From contig NC_042960.1 in NCBI RefSeq assembly GCF_901001165.1, positions 16,429,456 to 16,493,455 of the forward strand: a stretch of DNA of 64,000 nt. The letters are read 5' to 3'. The notes below the pieces were generated by a model. The model was not told the origin of the DNA. It saw only the letters and a list, made by a program, of their open reading frames with translations, and searched no databases. Both the position numbers and the translations under genes were made by a program. Position 1 is the first letter of the stretch. Each line of letters begins with the position of its first letter. Below, one piece after another: positions 32,890-47,275 of this stretch. This DNA comes from Salmo trutta (taxonomy: Eukaryota; Chordata; Actinopteri; Salmoniformes; Salmonidae).

Positions 32890-33078
32890 ACTCCCCTTGA
32901 GACACCCGCAGGGAGTGGGGTCGCGGTCAGGGTCACCTTTGTAAAGCGCCCCTGGGGCAATTAGGGTTAAGTGCCTTGCTCAAGGGCACAGATTTTTCAC
33001 CTTGTCAGCTCTGGTATTCAAACTAGTGACCTTTCAGTTACTGGCCCAACATTCTAACCTCGAGGCTACCTGCCGCCC
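32890..33078 (-). mobile_element. tRNA-derived SINE with conserved core
   Basis: On the minus strand it begins GGGCGGCAGGTAGCCTCGAG. A box-A-like motif is followed by a degraded box B (AGGTCACTAGTTTGAATACC region) and then a core with GTGCCCTTGAGCAAGGCACT, TAACCCTAATTGCCCC. Length about 190 bp, 3' end unclear. Confidence 0.7.
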
Positions 33079-33089
33079 TACTAATTCAA

Positions 33090-34197
<1,108 letters not shown>

Positions 34198-34199
34198 GT

Positions 34200-35405
34200 A
34201 TTCCCAAACAACTACTGACAGCATCACAAGCTAGCTGGGGTTCAGGTCACCTGAACACTGAATACACAAAGCACATCCCCACTTCTATTGGTTAAGGGAC
34301 TTCTACCATGATGCACTGTGGATACGGCTGAACTCATTACATTTTAGACACGCTGGCACTTTCCACCTGGTTTCCCTCCAGATAGAAGCTAGGAGTCACT
34401 AGAGATTAAAAACCTATTGAGACCCACATGTCTTTCGGTTTGCATGCAAAGCCACTACGCATGGAAATGATGGATATATCGGATTGGCAATGCTTCTGTA
34501 ATGGCATAATGAAAGTGTAGGATGGTTTCCAACAATGGCTCTAGGAATAACTGCAGGGCAAAGACTTGTCACGTCTGTTGTTCAGAAATCTGTAATAATG
34601 TCCACTAAAGGATTCATTCACTGGTTAGTTGTGTGGAAAGCACCAAGCTTTAAATATGTTATGGAAATGTCCCATTCCTTTTGACATATAACCTGAGATA
34701 ACTGTGCATTAAACAGTTTAGCTCTCTCCCATTGATTTCTTGCCTTCCCTCTCTCCCCTCTCTCACGTTAAGCACTGAGACACTTCGGGCCAGCTGTGTA
34801 ACTGGTTAAGGCAGAAGAGGAGGAGAAGGAGGAGGAGAGGAGGGGGAAATATGAGGGTCAAACAATGTCAGTGCACCTGCAGTTGATGATTCTAAGGGTT
34901 CTAAATGAGGTCTTTCATATCTGCTGTGGTGAAGAATCCTCCATTTTAACACCTCAATTAATTGACATATCTCACTGATACTGTAGTACCTGTTAGAATG
35001 GATCCTTGGGAAGGATCATGCAGACTAAAGAACCAATCAGAGCGGTGGTGGGCATGGCTCAGTAAGATATAGGTTAGAGTTAGGGGTGGGTTAGAGTCCC
35101 TCCAAAGGATTCATTCTAAGGACACCCTTTAGTTGCGACTAGGGAAAAAAACTTTTGCTTTAAAAACAAGCAACAGCCAGTGATGAGAGAACATTGAGAC
35201 AAAGATATGAAGAGAGGTGCGCTGACAGAAATCCGATAGCACTCAATCAAATGAAGACGGGTTAGCGGTTAGCGCTGCGGCTAGCTCGTCAATTAAAGAC
35301 ATGCTCTGCTCCCACCGAGGGGATGATAATTTACCCATCAAGTCCAGTGAAAGGGTGATGCATTAATGATACTAATGGTCTATGGATGAATGCTGTTGGT
35401 CTATG
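34200..35405. other. No gene recognised; purine tract
   Basis: A purine-rich tract (AGAAGAGGAGGAGAAGGAGG type) runs from about 34811 to 34849. No coding region is supported. Confidence 0.5.
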
Positions 35406-35410
35406 AATAC

Positions 35411-35495
35411 GTCCCAAATGGCACCCTCTTCCCTATATAGTGTTCTGGTCAAAAGTAGTGCACTGTATAGGGAATATGATGCCATTTGGGATGCA
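35411..35495. repeat. Near-palindromic repeat, copy 4 (short loop)
   Basis: GTCCCAAATGGCACCCTCTT is mirrored by ATGATGCCATTTGGGATGC. The inner arms CCCTATATAGTG and CACTGTATAGGG pair. The central part seen in other copies is partly missing. Confidence 0.82.
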
Positions 35496-35499
35496 GCCT

Positions 35500-36145
35500 A
35501 TGAATAGCAGACAACACATTTTGTGAGGGATCGAAAGGAAACCAGAGAGAATGCAATTGATGTTTATAATACTAATATGTTGTTGTGTTGTGTGTTGTTG
35601 GCAGATTAACTTCTTTATAAATTATGTCAAAGCGGGCAGTGGAAGACACTCATTCTCTTTACTCACTTGTTATATAAAGTGTTGATTGATCAATCATCTA
35701 AGAAAACCAAATGCCCATTTTGAATGTGGGAGTTGGGAAAGTGAAAATAGACATGTCTTTTCCAAATAGCACTAATATAAATCAAAATGAGTGGCTTTTG
35801 TCACAATAAGTGTGAAGAGTAAATACTGCGTGTTGTCAAAATGACAGAGCAATTACAGTTTCCCTACATCCAGTTACGTACCAAAACCGTAACAAAGACA
35901 GAAAAACTAGATAACTAAATAATCCAAAAATGTACTTCTTAACACTTCCTTCAAAAACTTGGTTAAGGCCTATGTAATTGAACTGTTACATGTCATGTAG
36001 CCCCTGCACTTTTTTGGAGTTTAGATGTTCTGCTTGGTGGTACCTCCCTCCTACTCAAGGGAAATGGCATCAGGTGGTGGCCTACTCAGTGTAGATAAGC
36101 ATCAAGTGTGATTGTGTGCAAACGCCAATCAGAGTTAGAACCAAT
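35500..36145. other. No gene recognised
   Basis: No supported feature. Confidence 0.5.
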
Positions 36146-36147
36146 TC

Positions 36148-36425
36148 AGTAGCCTTGTGGTAAGTGTGTCCACCCTAAGATTGGAAGGTTGGGTGTTTGA
36201 TCCCTGGCCGAGTCATTCCAAAGACTGGGACCTGATGCCTCTCCGCTTGGCACTCAGCATTAAGGAGATTCATTATGGGTAAGGACCTGCGACTGACGAG
36301 CACCCTGTCCAGTTGGTGTACTGCGCCACGCTACGGAAACAGGAGATAGGCTCCTGCCCCTATGGGCCGTTCTGGCTCTGACAAGGCTTACTTGTCCAAA
36401 GCTTACTTTTACTCTTACCAATCAG
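36148..36425 (+). mobile_element. tRNA-derived SINE
   Basis: Box-A-like TAGCCTTGTGGTAAGTGTG at about 36151 and box-B-like GGGTGTTTGATCCCTGG at about 36190 are followed by a core with GGGACCTGATGCCTCTC and GCTTGGCACTCAGCATTAAG and a variable tail. The order is head, core, tail on the plus strand. Confidence 0.72.
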
Positions 36426-36429
36426 AGTA

Positions 36430-37365
36430 CTGGAATTAGCACCTTCCGCTCTATATTAAAGAGCCCGAGTGTGGGCTGCTCTGATGGAAGCTCTCATTCA
36501 ATGTTGGACCTAGAAAGAATACACATGCCTATCTCCAGGTTCGTACCAATGTACTAGAGTTGCTTGTCAGCGAATTGATATTGTGGACCAGTGTCCCGAC
36601 ATCAAGATTCTGAGCCCCCATTTATTTAGTAGCTGTAAAGGCAGTCTTTTCTCAGCAGACGGACAGTTGAGTGACATGCCGTTTACAGCCTGGTGTCCGG
36701 AGAGAGAGGGAGAGGGATAAGCTGGACCGCAGTCCTCCATCCTTCCTGGGAAAACATCAACAACAAGCGCCAGATGAAACCTGAGATTGAGGAAGAGGCA
36801 GCGGCAGATGCTCTCTCTCTACACAAATAATTCAGTTTTAATCTGAGTTCTGCAGGTGTGCAGTAGACACAGAGGGAGCGAGGCGGTGCACCACCATAAA
36901 GATTCCCAGCAGTCAACTGTTATCAGACCAGCGTCGATAAAACACACACCTCAGCTGAGATGAGCGTCTGAAAGGAGTCAATTACACCAATTTCACCACT
37001 GGAGTTAGTCTCGATAAAGACTGTGTAGAATATTCTGTTTACATGTTTGGGACAGGCACAAATCTTTATCTATGAAATTGATGGCACAAAAAATATAGCA
37101 ATGTTCATGCCCAATGATTCCACATTCTCCTTATTTAGACTTTTTACAACAAAATACCAATTCACACCTTGTGATGTAAACTAACAAACTAACGACTACG
37201 ATGCCTATTAGTACTTTATGTCATTGCATCACATGACATATGTATTAAATATATAAACAAAGTCAAGTGTAAACATTATTGTGGTAGGTATGTTTTGGGA
37301 TGAAGATGTCAGTTCATCCAAGGATTCAATACAACATTAAGCAGCAGCCCTATGTTCTTCCAAAA
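36430..37365. other. No gene recognised
   Basis: Less AT-rich at 36650-36910 than its surroundings, but no exon-like frame or splice context is identifiable. Confidence 0.45.
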
Positions 37366-37369
37366 GCTA

Positions 37370-37448
37370 CATGACCCAAAGTATGTGGACACCTGCTCGT
37401 CGAACATCTCATTTAAAACGGGCGTCCACATACTTTTGTATATATACG
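37370..37448. mobile_element. Very short Tc1-type derivative (end-to-end MITE)
   Basis: CAAAGTATGTGGACACC on the left and GGGCGTCCACATACTTTTG on the right are inverted around a 35-bp centre. This resembles two Tc1-type ends joined by a deep internal deletion; the parent family is not otherwise present here. Confidence 0.6.
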
Positions 37449-37689
37449 GTGTGCCTTACAATGTAAACTAGCTTTGTCTTCTTAGTTTTGGGAAGGCAAG
37501 GTGTCTTTGAAGTGGTTTGCTCCTCTCCCTGATCAAAGGTGCTTTGAATCGCTGTGATACAAGAGGATATCAGCGTTTTATCCTGAGTCACACGATAGCA
37601 AAGTCAGCGCTAACGCAAACATTTCCATTTGGACCCAGGGGACCTGGTTAAGTAGATTAAGGCGCCGACCCAGAGGGCAAAACTGGTTG

Positions 37690-38030
37690 CAATGACGCCA
37701 TTCTGACACCTTTTGTGACGTCTTTTTTCCAGGTTGTATACTGATTTTGAAATATTTGATCATCTTCAACTTGTAATCTGACTACATAACAAGTGAAATA
37801 TGACACCTTTCCCAGACGTCTTCATGGCAATTTTGTCCACTGGGTGGCCATTCTAACATCTTGTGTGACTCCTTCAACAGGTTGTATACAAATTTTTTTT
37901 ATATTTGATCATATATCACATATTTTTGAATGACCGTCTTTAACTTGTGATCTGACCACATAACAACTGAAATATGATGACTTTCCCAGATGTCATCATG
38001 GCAATTCTGTCTACTGGGTATCTATATAAA
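37690..38030. repeat. Two-unit tandem repeat, units about 150 and 180 bp
   Basis: Unit 1 (about 37695-37846) and unit 2 (about 37847-38025) share GCCATTCT, CAGGTTGTATAC, ATATTTGATCAT, TCTGACCACATAACAACTGA-like and CATGGCAATT stretches in the same order. Unit 2 carries an extra 25-30 bp of AT-rich sequence. Confidence 0.72.
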
Positions 38031-40750
38031 TGACGTCGTTTTTTTTAATGTAAGGATAGTTTTATGTAGAATTTGAACTTCTAGCTGTTGTTAGAGACTG
38101 TGTCACTCAAGAAGGGAGCTATTATGAATTGCTAGGACCGAGCGACATAATCTTTACTTCCCAACCTTTTGGATCCTTTGCCCTTGAAATGGTGTCAGTC
38201 CCTTCTGTCAATGGACCTCTGTCGCACCTGGTGAGTTATACACCCTATTCTAACGGCATGTCATATTTTGCGAGATGAATGATCGCAACAATATATTCAT
38301 CGACTCTACAGCCATCCGTCAGGGTAACGCGGTGCGGGGGAAAATAGACCTACTTCACAGGCAGCCTGCTCACCTCCCGCCAGCCCTCTGAGGAAAATAA
38401 CATCCTGGCGACAAGACTCGTAAACACAAAGTGTGTATCAATCCACAACCATAGTCAACGGGTAATGTCTTCATTCAATCACTTTGGAATGGCACCAAAG
38501 ACTACGCGTTGAGAAAACCTTCACTTTTTTTCCCTTCTCTGTGAAGGCACCTGTGTGAGATTGTGTTAAAATGGACTTTCCCCGATTGTGAGAATGTATT
38601 GGGATGTAAATAGCAGATGTTCTTACTAACTGAATTATTTAATTGTGCCTTTGAGGAGTGAATGCAATGGAACCAATGTAATAGTCCCAAAAGTGCAACC
38701 CCTGTCCATCTGGCACTATAGGCCCAGGTCTGGCTAACAACAGTAAACACCACCTCTGTTGTGCTTTACAGGATTCAAAATCCCTTCAATTTCTCCGGGA
38801 TCATTAACATAAATACAGATCCTTTCTCTTCGACCTCTCCGGGCCTGACTAGAATTAGACATGAAATGGGAGTTCTAAAAACCCGCACATTACATGTACT
38901 GTATTTACCTACGACCACTTATTTAAAAAAAAATCGTCCAACCAGCAATGCTAGTCTGGCTAAGAGCACTCCACTCTGAAGACACCAAAATAGATTCAGA
39001 AATGCCCTCTAGGCAATGAGGGCTGTAGTGGGAAAAACATCACTAAAACTTGTTGTCTTTCTAAACAGTGAAGGCCATATCGGTGATGACTCATAGAGTA
39101 AGTGGGTGGTAGTAGTGCCTGCATATGTGTGCTCCCTAGATTTAAAAAAAGCACTGTGTGTATAATTCAAGACAGTTTCCATCCAGTGCTTTCCTAAATA
39201 GCAATATAAATACAGGAGAGGACTGGTATAGAGACAAATGGAAAGGTAGAAGGCATAATGAGACATGCATTTTGATTCTTATCTTCTGTTGCACTTTCTG
39301 TAGCCCTTTCTTGCAGTCAAATGACCAAATCACCCTCTAGTGGCCTCATGGGTGGATTATTATTTTTTTAAATCATAATTAATAAGCATTACTATTTATT
39401 TTTTAATCAGAAAATCCGGTACTTTAATGTCAAATGGTTTTGTTGTATTTCAGTCTTCTGTGATGTATATAAAGTGTAATATTGGGATGTAAACTCAAAA
39501 TGTATTACATTTCAACTCTATATCTGACATGGTATAAGTGTATTGTTTTTGTTAAGCCCATAACCATGTGTGTGAGGTGTATACTTTTGTTCCAATGTAG
39601 ATTTGTTTAAGACTACCAAGAATAACCCTGTGACCCTGATATAGCCCACTGCAGTAAAAGGCTAATTAATATCTATGTGCAATAGTTTTGTGAGTGCTAA
39701 AAACATATTAATTGTCCTCGCCTCTTACATGGACGCTGGACTACTTATGTTTGTCATTACTCTAAATTAGAATGGGAGACTATTTTGATACTTTCAAGGG
39801 ATGTAAACATTTTCTGAAGTATGCGATTTGATTGGATGTCTACGCCTTTGGTAAATAATATACAGAATATTGGCCTTTCTTTACCACTTTGATTGCATAT
39901 GAAACAAATTTTGTACATGTAAGAATATTCCATATGCCCCCGGGCAATTAAATAAATGCATTTCAATTGTACAATGTGCACATTTGGTAACATTTAATAA
40001 AATATAATACAATAATTGAATTTCATAGCTCCCAAAATAAAGGATGAGTCCCATGTGCCTGCAATATTTTGTATTATTTATTCTATGATTTATTCCACTG
40101 AATTTAGTAAATTATTAAGGATTACGACAGGGAGAAACAGTGGATTATCTCAAGTCAATTATAGCTCCTGAATAATTGAAGAGTGATGAAGAGTATTCAG
40201 ATAATATGCTGTGTCATGTATCAGCAAAGCAAGACAAGAATATGCTTCTCGCTATTTGTAACAATTTATTTCTCCAATGTGATGCTTTGATGGTGAAGTT
40301 GATCAAGCTCTTTATAGGAAAAAGATATGAGCAGTTCCCATATATTTTTGTTCCTCTCTCCTCCCTCTGTCCTAACAGACACTCCAACAAAAGCGTGATT
40401 ACTGAGAGAAATTGAGCAAACAACATTCTCCCTTGTAAAAACACAAAGCTGTTTTATGATGTATTTCTTCTACCTAGTTTAATTTTTCCATCATACAGTA
40501 TATCTCTCTCTATCCCTCTCTCCCTCCATCTGTAGGATGGATCTAAAAACAAGACTTCAGTTTGAACACTGACCTTTGATCTGACCTCTGAGGTCAAAGT
40601 GTGTCCCCACCACATGGAATGGATCAAAACAGAGCACTAAGTGACCCTCTACTCAGGTACACAGGGGAGGGCAGATAAGGTTACTTGGTTCTCAAGGCAT
40701 TTCCAGGAAATGCTCAAAACCCTAGCACCCTGCTCATAGAGGAAGTCAAT
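38031..40750. other. No gene recognised
   Basis: 2.7 kb of mostly AT-rich DNA. No frame over 90 codons shows a domain, and I see no classified repeat. Confidence 0.5.
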
Positions 40751-40751
40751 A

Positions 40752-40981
40752 GTATTTTTTATTTAACTAGGCAAGTCAGTTAAGTACAAATTCTTATTTT
40801 ACAATGACGGCATACCCCGGCCAAACCCGCCCCTAACCCAGACGATGCTGGACCAATTGTGCGCCGCCCTATGGGACTCCCGATCATGGCCGGTTGTGAT
40901 ACAGCCCTGCAACCATGATCTGTAGTGATGCCTCTAGTACCTAGATGCAGTGCCTTAGACCGCTGCGCCACTCGGGAGCCC
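40752..40981 (-). mobile_element. tRNA-derived SINE with LINE-type tail
   Basis: On the minus strand it starts GGGCTCCCGAGTGGCGCAGC, with box A GTGGCGCAGCGGTCTAAGG. Box B (around ATCATGGTTGCAGGGC) is degraded. The body contains GGGAGTCCCATAGGGCGGCG and the end ACTTAACTGACTTGCCTAGT followed by TAAATAAA. The same tail occurs alone at 63797-63866. Confidence 0.85.
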
Positions 40982-41480
40982 AGTTAGAGTTGGGGTCAAT
41001 TCCATTTTAGTTAGAATTTTTTATTAAATTCTTTAATTTACTTATTAAGTGGAGAATTTATGTTCATTTTTATTAGAATTTCAACACGCTTCAAGTTATT
41101 GAATTGGCATTGAATTGGAATTAAACTGTTTGGACTGATGGATTTGGAATTGTAAAATAATTACATATTTGGAATTTAATTGGAGTTCAATATTTGTATA
41201 TCTCCCAAATAATGGAATGAATTCACTTATTATAAAAATGGACTGCAGGATTTGTTTAAAATCATTTAAACTTGTATTTCTATATTTCCGGTATAGCTAG
41301 GTTGTCTGAACTGTGACATGATCAGCCTGAAAGCCTGAGAGAATTGAATTCGAATTTGTGTAATTGTTGGGGATAATATTGAATTGGGAATAGAATTTGG
41401 GGAATTCACCTAACATTGGAATTGAGACTAACTGAATTATCTCTGAATTCAAAGACTAGAATTAAGAATTAAGACCTAGA
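40982..41480. repeat. AATTC/TTGGAATT-rich low-complexity stretch
   Basis: Words such as GAATTG, TTGGAATT and AATTCAATT recur irregularly throughout about 500 bp, without a fixed period. It is probably a diverged dispersed repeat. Confidence 0.5.
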
Positions 41481-44400
41481 ATTTGCTGCCAGTAGCTCTG
41501 TTTCAACATCCACACTTCCAACAGGCCAGAAACCATTGGAAGTATCCCACCGTTGTCACCAATGTAGTTTGAGAGAGTGAGAGCAGCTTAAGGGGGACTC
41601 AATCTTACCAATGCTTTACCACCTGTTCCACAAAAGCCTGGGCCTTGCATAGAGACAGTAGAACAGTCTAATGTACACTTACATATACTACATATTTGAA
41701 GCAATGCATTGGACATACAGTGAGTGGTATGTTAATCAGGGCATTGAAACTTAGCTATTGGTTGAGATGGACAGGATGTGGATACGGCAGGAGGGAAGGG
41801 TCACATTGACCCTTTGTTACTCAAAAAGCGTCACTGACACCGTAGCCGTTGGGAGACGGTAAACTTAAAAAAGGCTGGATGAAAGGCTTTCAAAAAGTGC
41901 CCCTTCTGAGAATCTAATGGACTAATGTGGTGGATTTCAGTGAGCGTTATGTGAGGAAACGTATTAAAATCTCAAGAAGTGAGGAAACGTGTGACAGGGT
42001 ATTAGCCGAAAAACTTCCAAAATCCCACAGCAGCAAGCTGAAAAAGGACACTGTCAAGAAAAAGCTCTCTTCATCCTGTTCAGTCATTTGGTTCTCAGCA
42101 AGCTTCCTACTAAGTGACAAACTCGTATTGAGAGTCGGAACAGGTAGAGAAATTATGATTTTATGTGATGGGGTAAAAAAAGAGGCGCATTGGAAGTTCA
42201 AAGTCCCAGTAAAGTATGCAGCTCGCAGATAGCAGAAAGAATTCCTTTACTCAGGATACTACATGCTCAAGAAGAGAGGGTTTAGACCTGGAGGGTTTAA
42301 TCTATGGATTAACGTGTTATCACATATATTTCCTCTTTTCCAGTTCTTTAATCCTTTGTCTCCTTTAAATCATACATGCACACACATATAGACAAACACA
42401 CACAAGTGTGCACACGTCTCAAACACACAGCATACACGCAGTACTCATGTCTCACAATGTATGCATACATTCAGCGAAACATGTTGAGGTAATGTCAGTG
42501 CAGTACATAGGATGACTTTGCATGATTTTAAATTCAACAGGAACAGTTTAAAGAGAAGCCAATTGGTTTTCATCTTTGTGTACCAAGTCAGCAGTAGCAG
42601 GTGTATATTTGAAAATGTTAAGGATGGTAAGGCCTTTACTTCTTAACAAGTTTTCTCGCCTTAAAGGTCTAGCATCTGCAATAATCTACCGCTTGTGCAG
42701 ATGTAAGGGCGAAATGTTCTAAAATACTAAATGGCAACGTAAAAAAAATATATGAATTGAAAATCTGTTCATTTACTGCTTCAGCAGGGGTGAAATGTAA
42801 CCTTTCCCCAAGCTTTCGCGCTGATTGGAGATCGAGGATGCGATTGTTTCTATGACGATGGTGAATTGTATAATAAAAGCATTGCACAACCAAGCTACCA
42901 GTGAAGTCTGGATGTGTTTGAGATACGTTTGAAATAAGTTGAAGATATTATGTCTGGAATTTGGATGAGGGCTTGAGGCCCTTGAGTTTCAGGGGTTTAG
43001 ATGGAGAGCTACTTTGAGCACCCCCCCCCCAGCCATGTTCTACAGGTGAACACACAGACCCTGCTAGTCCACACTATGACTCACTTTACCTCTCCAGATC
43101 TTATGCTACTGATAGGCTCTGGTATGTGTCTTCTGGACTCAGAGACTGCATCGCTGCATTCCTGATGTGTCTGATATCAGAGGGATAAGAGGAATCCAAT
43201 CTTTGGACCACTCTATTTATTTACCTTTTTCCAGGCAAATAAGTTAAACAACATGGCCGCCAATCTTGTAGACAGAAGAAACAATTCAGGGAGATTTGTG
43301 AACTTGAGACCAGAGAGACCTTAAACCAGTTTTTATGTTTCAACAGATGTAGAGACTATAGCATGGGTGAAAACAGATTAATTCATCATCGTACAGTTGT
43401 CAAGAATATAAGTCAAAGCTTTAGAGCAACGATATAGAGCTGAGGTAAGGTTGAACATAGGTATAGAAAAACTATGTTTGTGTTTATGGTCATGAGGTCA
43501 GACTGATGTTCCAGACAGTTCTCTTGTGGCTTCCAGACACAATTTCGGAACTCCGGGGTTAATAAGTCAAGGCTGAGAAACACAGTTTTACAAAGGTTTG
43601 AAACTGAGAAATATTGCATGGTTGGAAAAGTCTTCAGAGGTTTGTTAGGAAAGTCATGAACTGCCACCATTGAGAGGCTCTCAACCAGTGAACTTCATTC
43701 AGAGGAAGGGGAAATGTCACTGGCCTCTGGCACACCATTCTACAGAGAAACCTGGTCTCTTCCAACAGAACTCTAAACACTGAGCTATACAGTACAACCC
43801 CAGGGAGAGGGAGAAGAGCACAGTACACACTCCAAACACATATTTGTATTAAATGTGTGAATTCCTTCATTACAAGTCATGAACTCGAGGCTCTTTCAGA
43901 CATAATACAAGTCCAGTTAAACACATTACCACAAGCCATTTTGACAATTTTTTGACCCATCTACTGTGTCTGACTGTCTGAGTCCGTCTTTAGCTTAACA
44001 AAAGTGATATGTCAACAAAATGTCAAACAAGGATCAGACAGTCAAGAACGCTGCAATCAGCCACCCTTCAAAATCCAGAGGGAATAGAAAACATCGCCAG
44101 CTTGGACCTTTGCTTTGGTCAGACCACCAAAACATCAAATCAGAACAAGGCTGGGTGTAAGTTCATGTTACATCATCAAAGGCCAAAGTGAATAAGATGT
44201 GCAAATACTTTGTGCAGGTGACTTAGCAATCACAATAAAACAATTTTAAAACATTTCCATGATAACAACAACACCCTGACCACAGGATAAATCACCAGGG
44301 AATCAATGATGTGTATTGAGTACTAATTGTTTTACATTTATCCACAGGAATGCCCTGAAGATTACACTTGAAGCATGGTAGCTAACTAATGTTTTATTCA

Positions 44401-44570
44401 AGACTAGAGCTATCTTAACATTTTCAAATTGTCCTCTTCCACCTACTTTTCTCTCCCATTTTCAAGTAGTTCCCGAGTAGGAAAAGAGGATCAAACTAAT
44501 AGCAGCGATGGTAGTAAAACTATAATGAAATTCTTGGGGGAAAAAAAGAATAATTCAAAACAAGCTCTTT
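41481..44570. other. No gene recognised
   Basis: Includes CA-rich DNA at 42376-42440 and a C-run at 43021-43030. A 101-codon frame at 41927-42232 is Lys/Arg/Ser-rich without recognisable features. Confidence 0.5.
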
Positions 44571-44658
44571 GCATCCAAAAACAGCACCCTATTCCCTTTG
44601 TAGTGCACTACTTTTGACCAGGGCACTATATAGGGAATAGGGTGCCATTTAGGACGCA
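44571..44658. repeat. Near-palindromic repeat, copy 5
   Basis: ACAGCACCCTATTCCCTTTG is mirrored by TATAGGGAATAGGGTGCCAT, centre ACTACTTTTGACCAGGGCAC. It lacks the second inner arm, so it is a shortened copy. Confidence 0.8.
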
Positions 44659-44659
44659 C

Positions 44660-45138
44660 CCAGTTTTCAAAGGTAATTGAAATTCCAGCCCTCACTTAAT
44701 GTGGAAATATAGCATGTTTAGGCTTCTGTTAAATGAAACTCCCGGTAGTGGTGCAGTGGTGCTTTTTCCCTATTTTTTCATTGCATGCTGTTTCTACATG
44801 AAAATGAAATCCAATTAAGCTCTGTTTAATTATTTAAAGAACTACCACTTGAACTTACACTTCTCCCAGGCCTGTTATGAGTGGTAAAAAAAATGCTTTT
44901 ATGGAGTATACACTGTATGCTTTGGCAGTAGGTTTCAAGACCTGTTCAGGGAATTAGTTGATGTTTAAACGTTCAAGAGGGATGAGTCATAACTGCTCAC
45001 ATGGAATATAAGTAACATGTTCAGTTCATTTCTATTCCAGGATGTGACAAGCAATTTAGTGACAAGTGACAAGCAATTTACTAATTTGTTCTGAGTAAAT
45101 GATGAGTGAAATGGAACACAGACATAGGATTGTGTATT
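44660..45138. other. No gene recognised
   Basis: Two close copies of GTGACAAGCAATTTA(G/C)T lie at about 45045 and 45067. Otherwise anonymous. Confidence 0.5.
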
Positions 45139-45386
45139 TAAGCAATAAGGCATGAGGGGGTGTGGTATATGGCCAAAATTCCACGGCTAAGTGCTGTTCT
45201 TAGGCACGACGCATCACGGCCACATACCACAAACCCCCGAGGTGCCTTATTGCTATTATAAATGGGTTACCAACGTAATTAGAGCAGTAAAAATAAATGT
45301 TTTAAAATATCTGTGGTATACAGTTTGATAAACCATGGCTGTCAACCAATCAGCATTCAGGGCTGGAACAACACATTTTATAATTA
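45139..45386. repeat. Dispersed repeat with internal hairpins
   Basis: GTGTGGTATATGGCC and GGCCACATACCAC are inverted around a centre with AAGTGCTGTTCTTAGGCACG. It is followed by CCTTATTGCTATTATAAA and a second inverted pair, TCTGTGGTATACAG and AAACCATGGCTG. It resembles a common teleost/salmonid repeat; class not determined. Confidence 0.5.
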
Positions 45387-45557
45387 AGTTTAGGCATACT
45401 TTGGAAAGGAATGACATAGGTATTTGGGTATAAGATATCTGACAAAGAATCCTTCCGATAGGTGTATATGTTATGAGCTTATAAGGCAGGCCTATACTAA
45501 GACGGTAACAAATTTGGAGGCACCGCTGGGATACTGCTGCGCTAATCCTATTATGGA

Positions 45558-45652
45558 TGCATCCCAAATGGCACCCTATTCCCTATATAGAGCACTACTT
45601 TTGAGCAGGGTCCATAGGGCTAGTGCACTGTGTAGGGTGCTACTTGGGACAC
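45558..45652. repeat. Near-palindromic repeat, copy 6
   Basis: GCATCCCAAATGGCACCCTA on the left; GTGTAGGGTGCTACTTGGGA on the right; inner arms AGAGCACTACTTTTGAGC and GGCTAGTGCACTGTGTAG. Confidence 0.8.
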
Positions 45653-47162
45653 AGGCAAAAACCTACCCAGGGACTTACTCAGGGCACTGGGAACACAAGT
45701 AATTCATTTAGAACAAACCGCAAGTTAACAGCCTCCATCCAACGTTAGCAAAATCCTGAAGCTGTACCTCACCAAGGTACAGAATCATGTTGTACTCTTA
45801 AAATAAAAATGATGTAGCTAGGTATAAATCAGGGATGCTGTCTGTGCCCTCCTCTGTTTGACCTTGAAGTCTAGGAGCATCCTCTGTCTCTCTGTCACCC
45901 CCCCCCCCCTCCCCCCCCGCCCCCCACCCCACCAGGTCTGAAAAGCTTTATGGAGTCCATAATGGAGGCTGTTTTACCTCAGCATGGCTAAAAGACGATG
46001 ACATTATCAAAGATTTACTTCCTATCAACCACTGCTATTTTCAGCCCTGTTCTCCTCTTCTCTTTAAAACACTGATAAGGACTCACGCGGTGAATGTCAA
46101 AGGACTACTCTCGGATGTACTTAGCACGGGGAGGGCTTACAAATCAATACGTTCTAGATGCACAAAAGATGAACTCTTCTAAAAGGAGTTGTTTGTCTGT
46201 CAGATTAAGGGCTGATCATCATCCAAGAGAACATCAAGAGAGGCAGAGATATAACAGAAACTATTTAAATAGCAGTTCTCATAAACAAACTGTTAAATCT
46301 CTGGCCTTTTCTCTGTGATTTTTGTCATTTTAAATTTTAAAAGCCTTTAGTATTTATGTGGTATCCTCTCTGTTTGTTTCAGTTTCACATGAAAACAAGG
46401 TGGGACTGGATTCTACACTCAAGAACCTTAGGTGTGCCGTGCCAAATTCAAATGTATGTAATTTACCGAAAGAGTACGTTCAGTCATGCAATTTTGCAAA
46501 ATGGTCCAGAGAAAATATGTCAAACCAACGTGTCTTGTTATTATCCTTTTCTTCCATAAGCGAACGTCTGCAATTAGCTTGAAAACAATATCTCAGAGAG
46601 CAGTTTTTGAGGATCCCCATGACATTTCAGGTGGCATCGGGCCTACCAAAAGAGTTTGTATGCACTGTCAGTTGAATGACACTGAAAGGTACTTATACTC
46701 TGCAACAGATGTGGGGTGAACTACCCCATCCTGGGCAACTAACTTGGCACGTTCCCACACAAGATACCAAAGATTACATTTGTACCAGAACCTCTACTAT
46801 GTAGCACCTGGCAAACCCGGAGCTTCAGCCTAGTGTTGCAAATTGTCAAGCGTCCATAATATCCCCAGTGGTGCCAGGTGGGACTGTGGGATATAGAGTG
46901 CAGAGTTATTTTTGGAGTAGGCCTACTTGAACTGATTCAGGTTGGCTGTAATGCACTTTGTAACTGATGGATAGATGGCAGGATGGGAGACTGTGCCAAA
47001 TGGACACAGTCTCCGGTGGTTCAGGGAGAGAAAGGCATCATTGTTGTTCATTCTAGCCTCCCACAGTGGTGAGTTCTGGGTCTGTTCCATGGCTGGCGCT
47101 GGGCTATTCAGCTCTCTGGCTCCTGACGTCTGACACACACATCTTAGCAGAGACCTAGACTC
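45653..47162. other. No gene recognised; C-rich tract
   Basis: A C-rich tract at 45898-45932 could form a G-quadruplex on the minus strand. No coding region is supported. Confidence 0.5.
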
Positions 47163-47275
47163 TGTGCCAAATGGCACCCTATTCCCTTTACAGTGCACTA
47201 CCTTTGACCAGAGCCCTATGGACCCTGGTCGAAAGTAGTGCACAATAAAGGGAGTAGGGTGCCATTTAGGGCACA
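47163..47275. repeat. Near-palindromic repeat, copy 7
   Basis: GTGCCAAATGGCACCCTATT is mirrored by GGAGTAGGGTGCCATTTAGG. The inner arms CAGTGCACTACCTTTGACC and GGTCGAAAGTAGTGCAC pair. It is the most symmetric copy. Confidence 0.85.

Noticed and set aside
41927..42232. 101-codon basic frame as an orphan gene
   Set aside because: Its length is within chance for 64 kb, and no domain, splice or promoter context is visible.
45898..45932. Regulatory G-quadruplex
   Set aside because: The C/G-run could fold, but nothing nearby indicates a promoter; noted only as a low-complexity tract.
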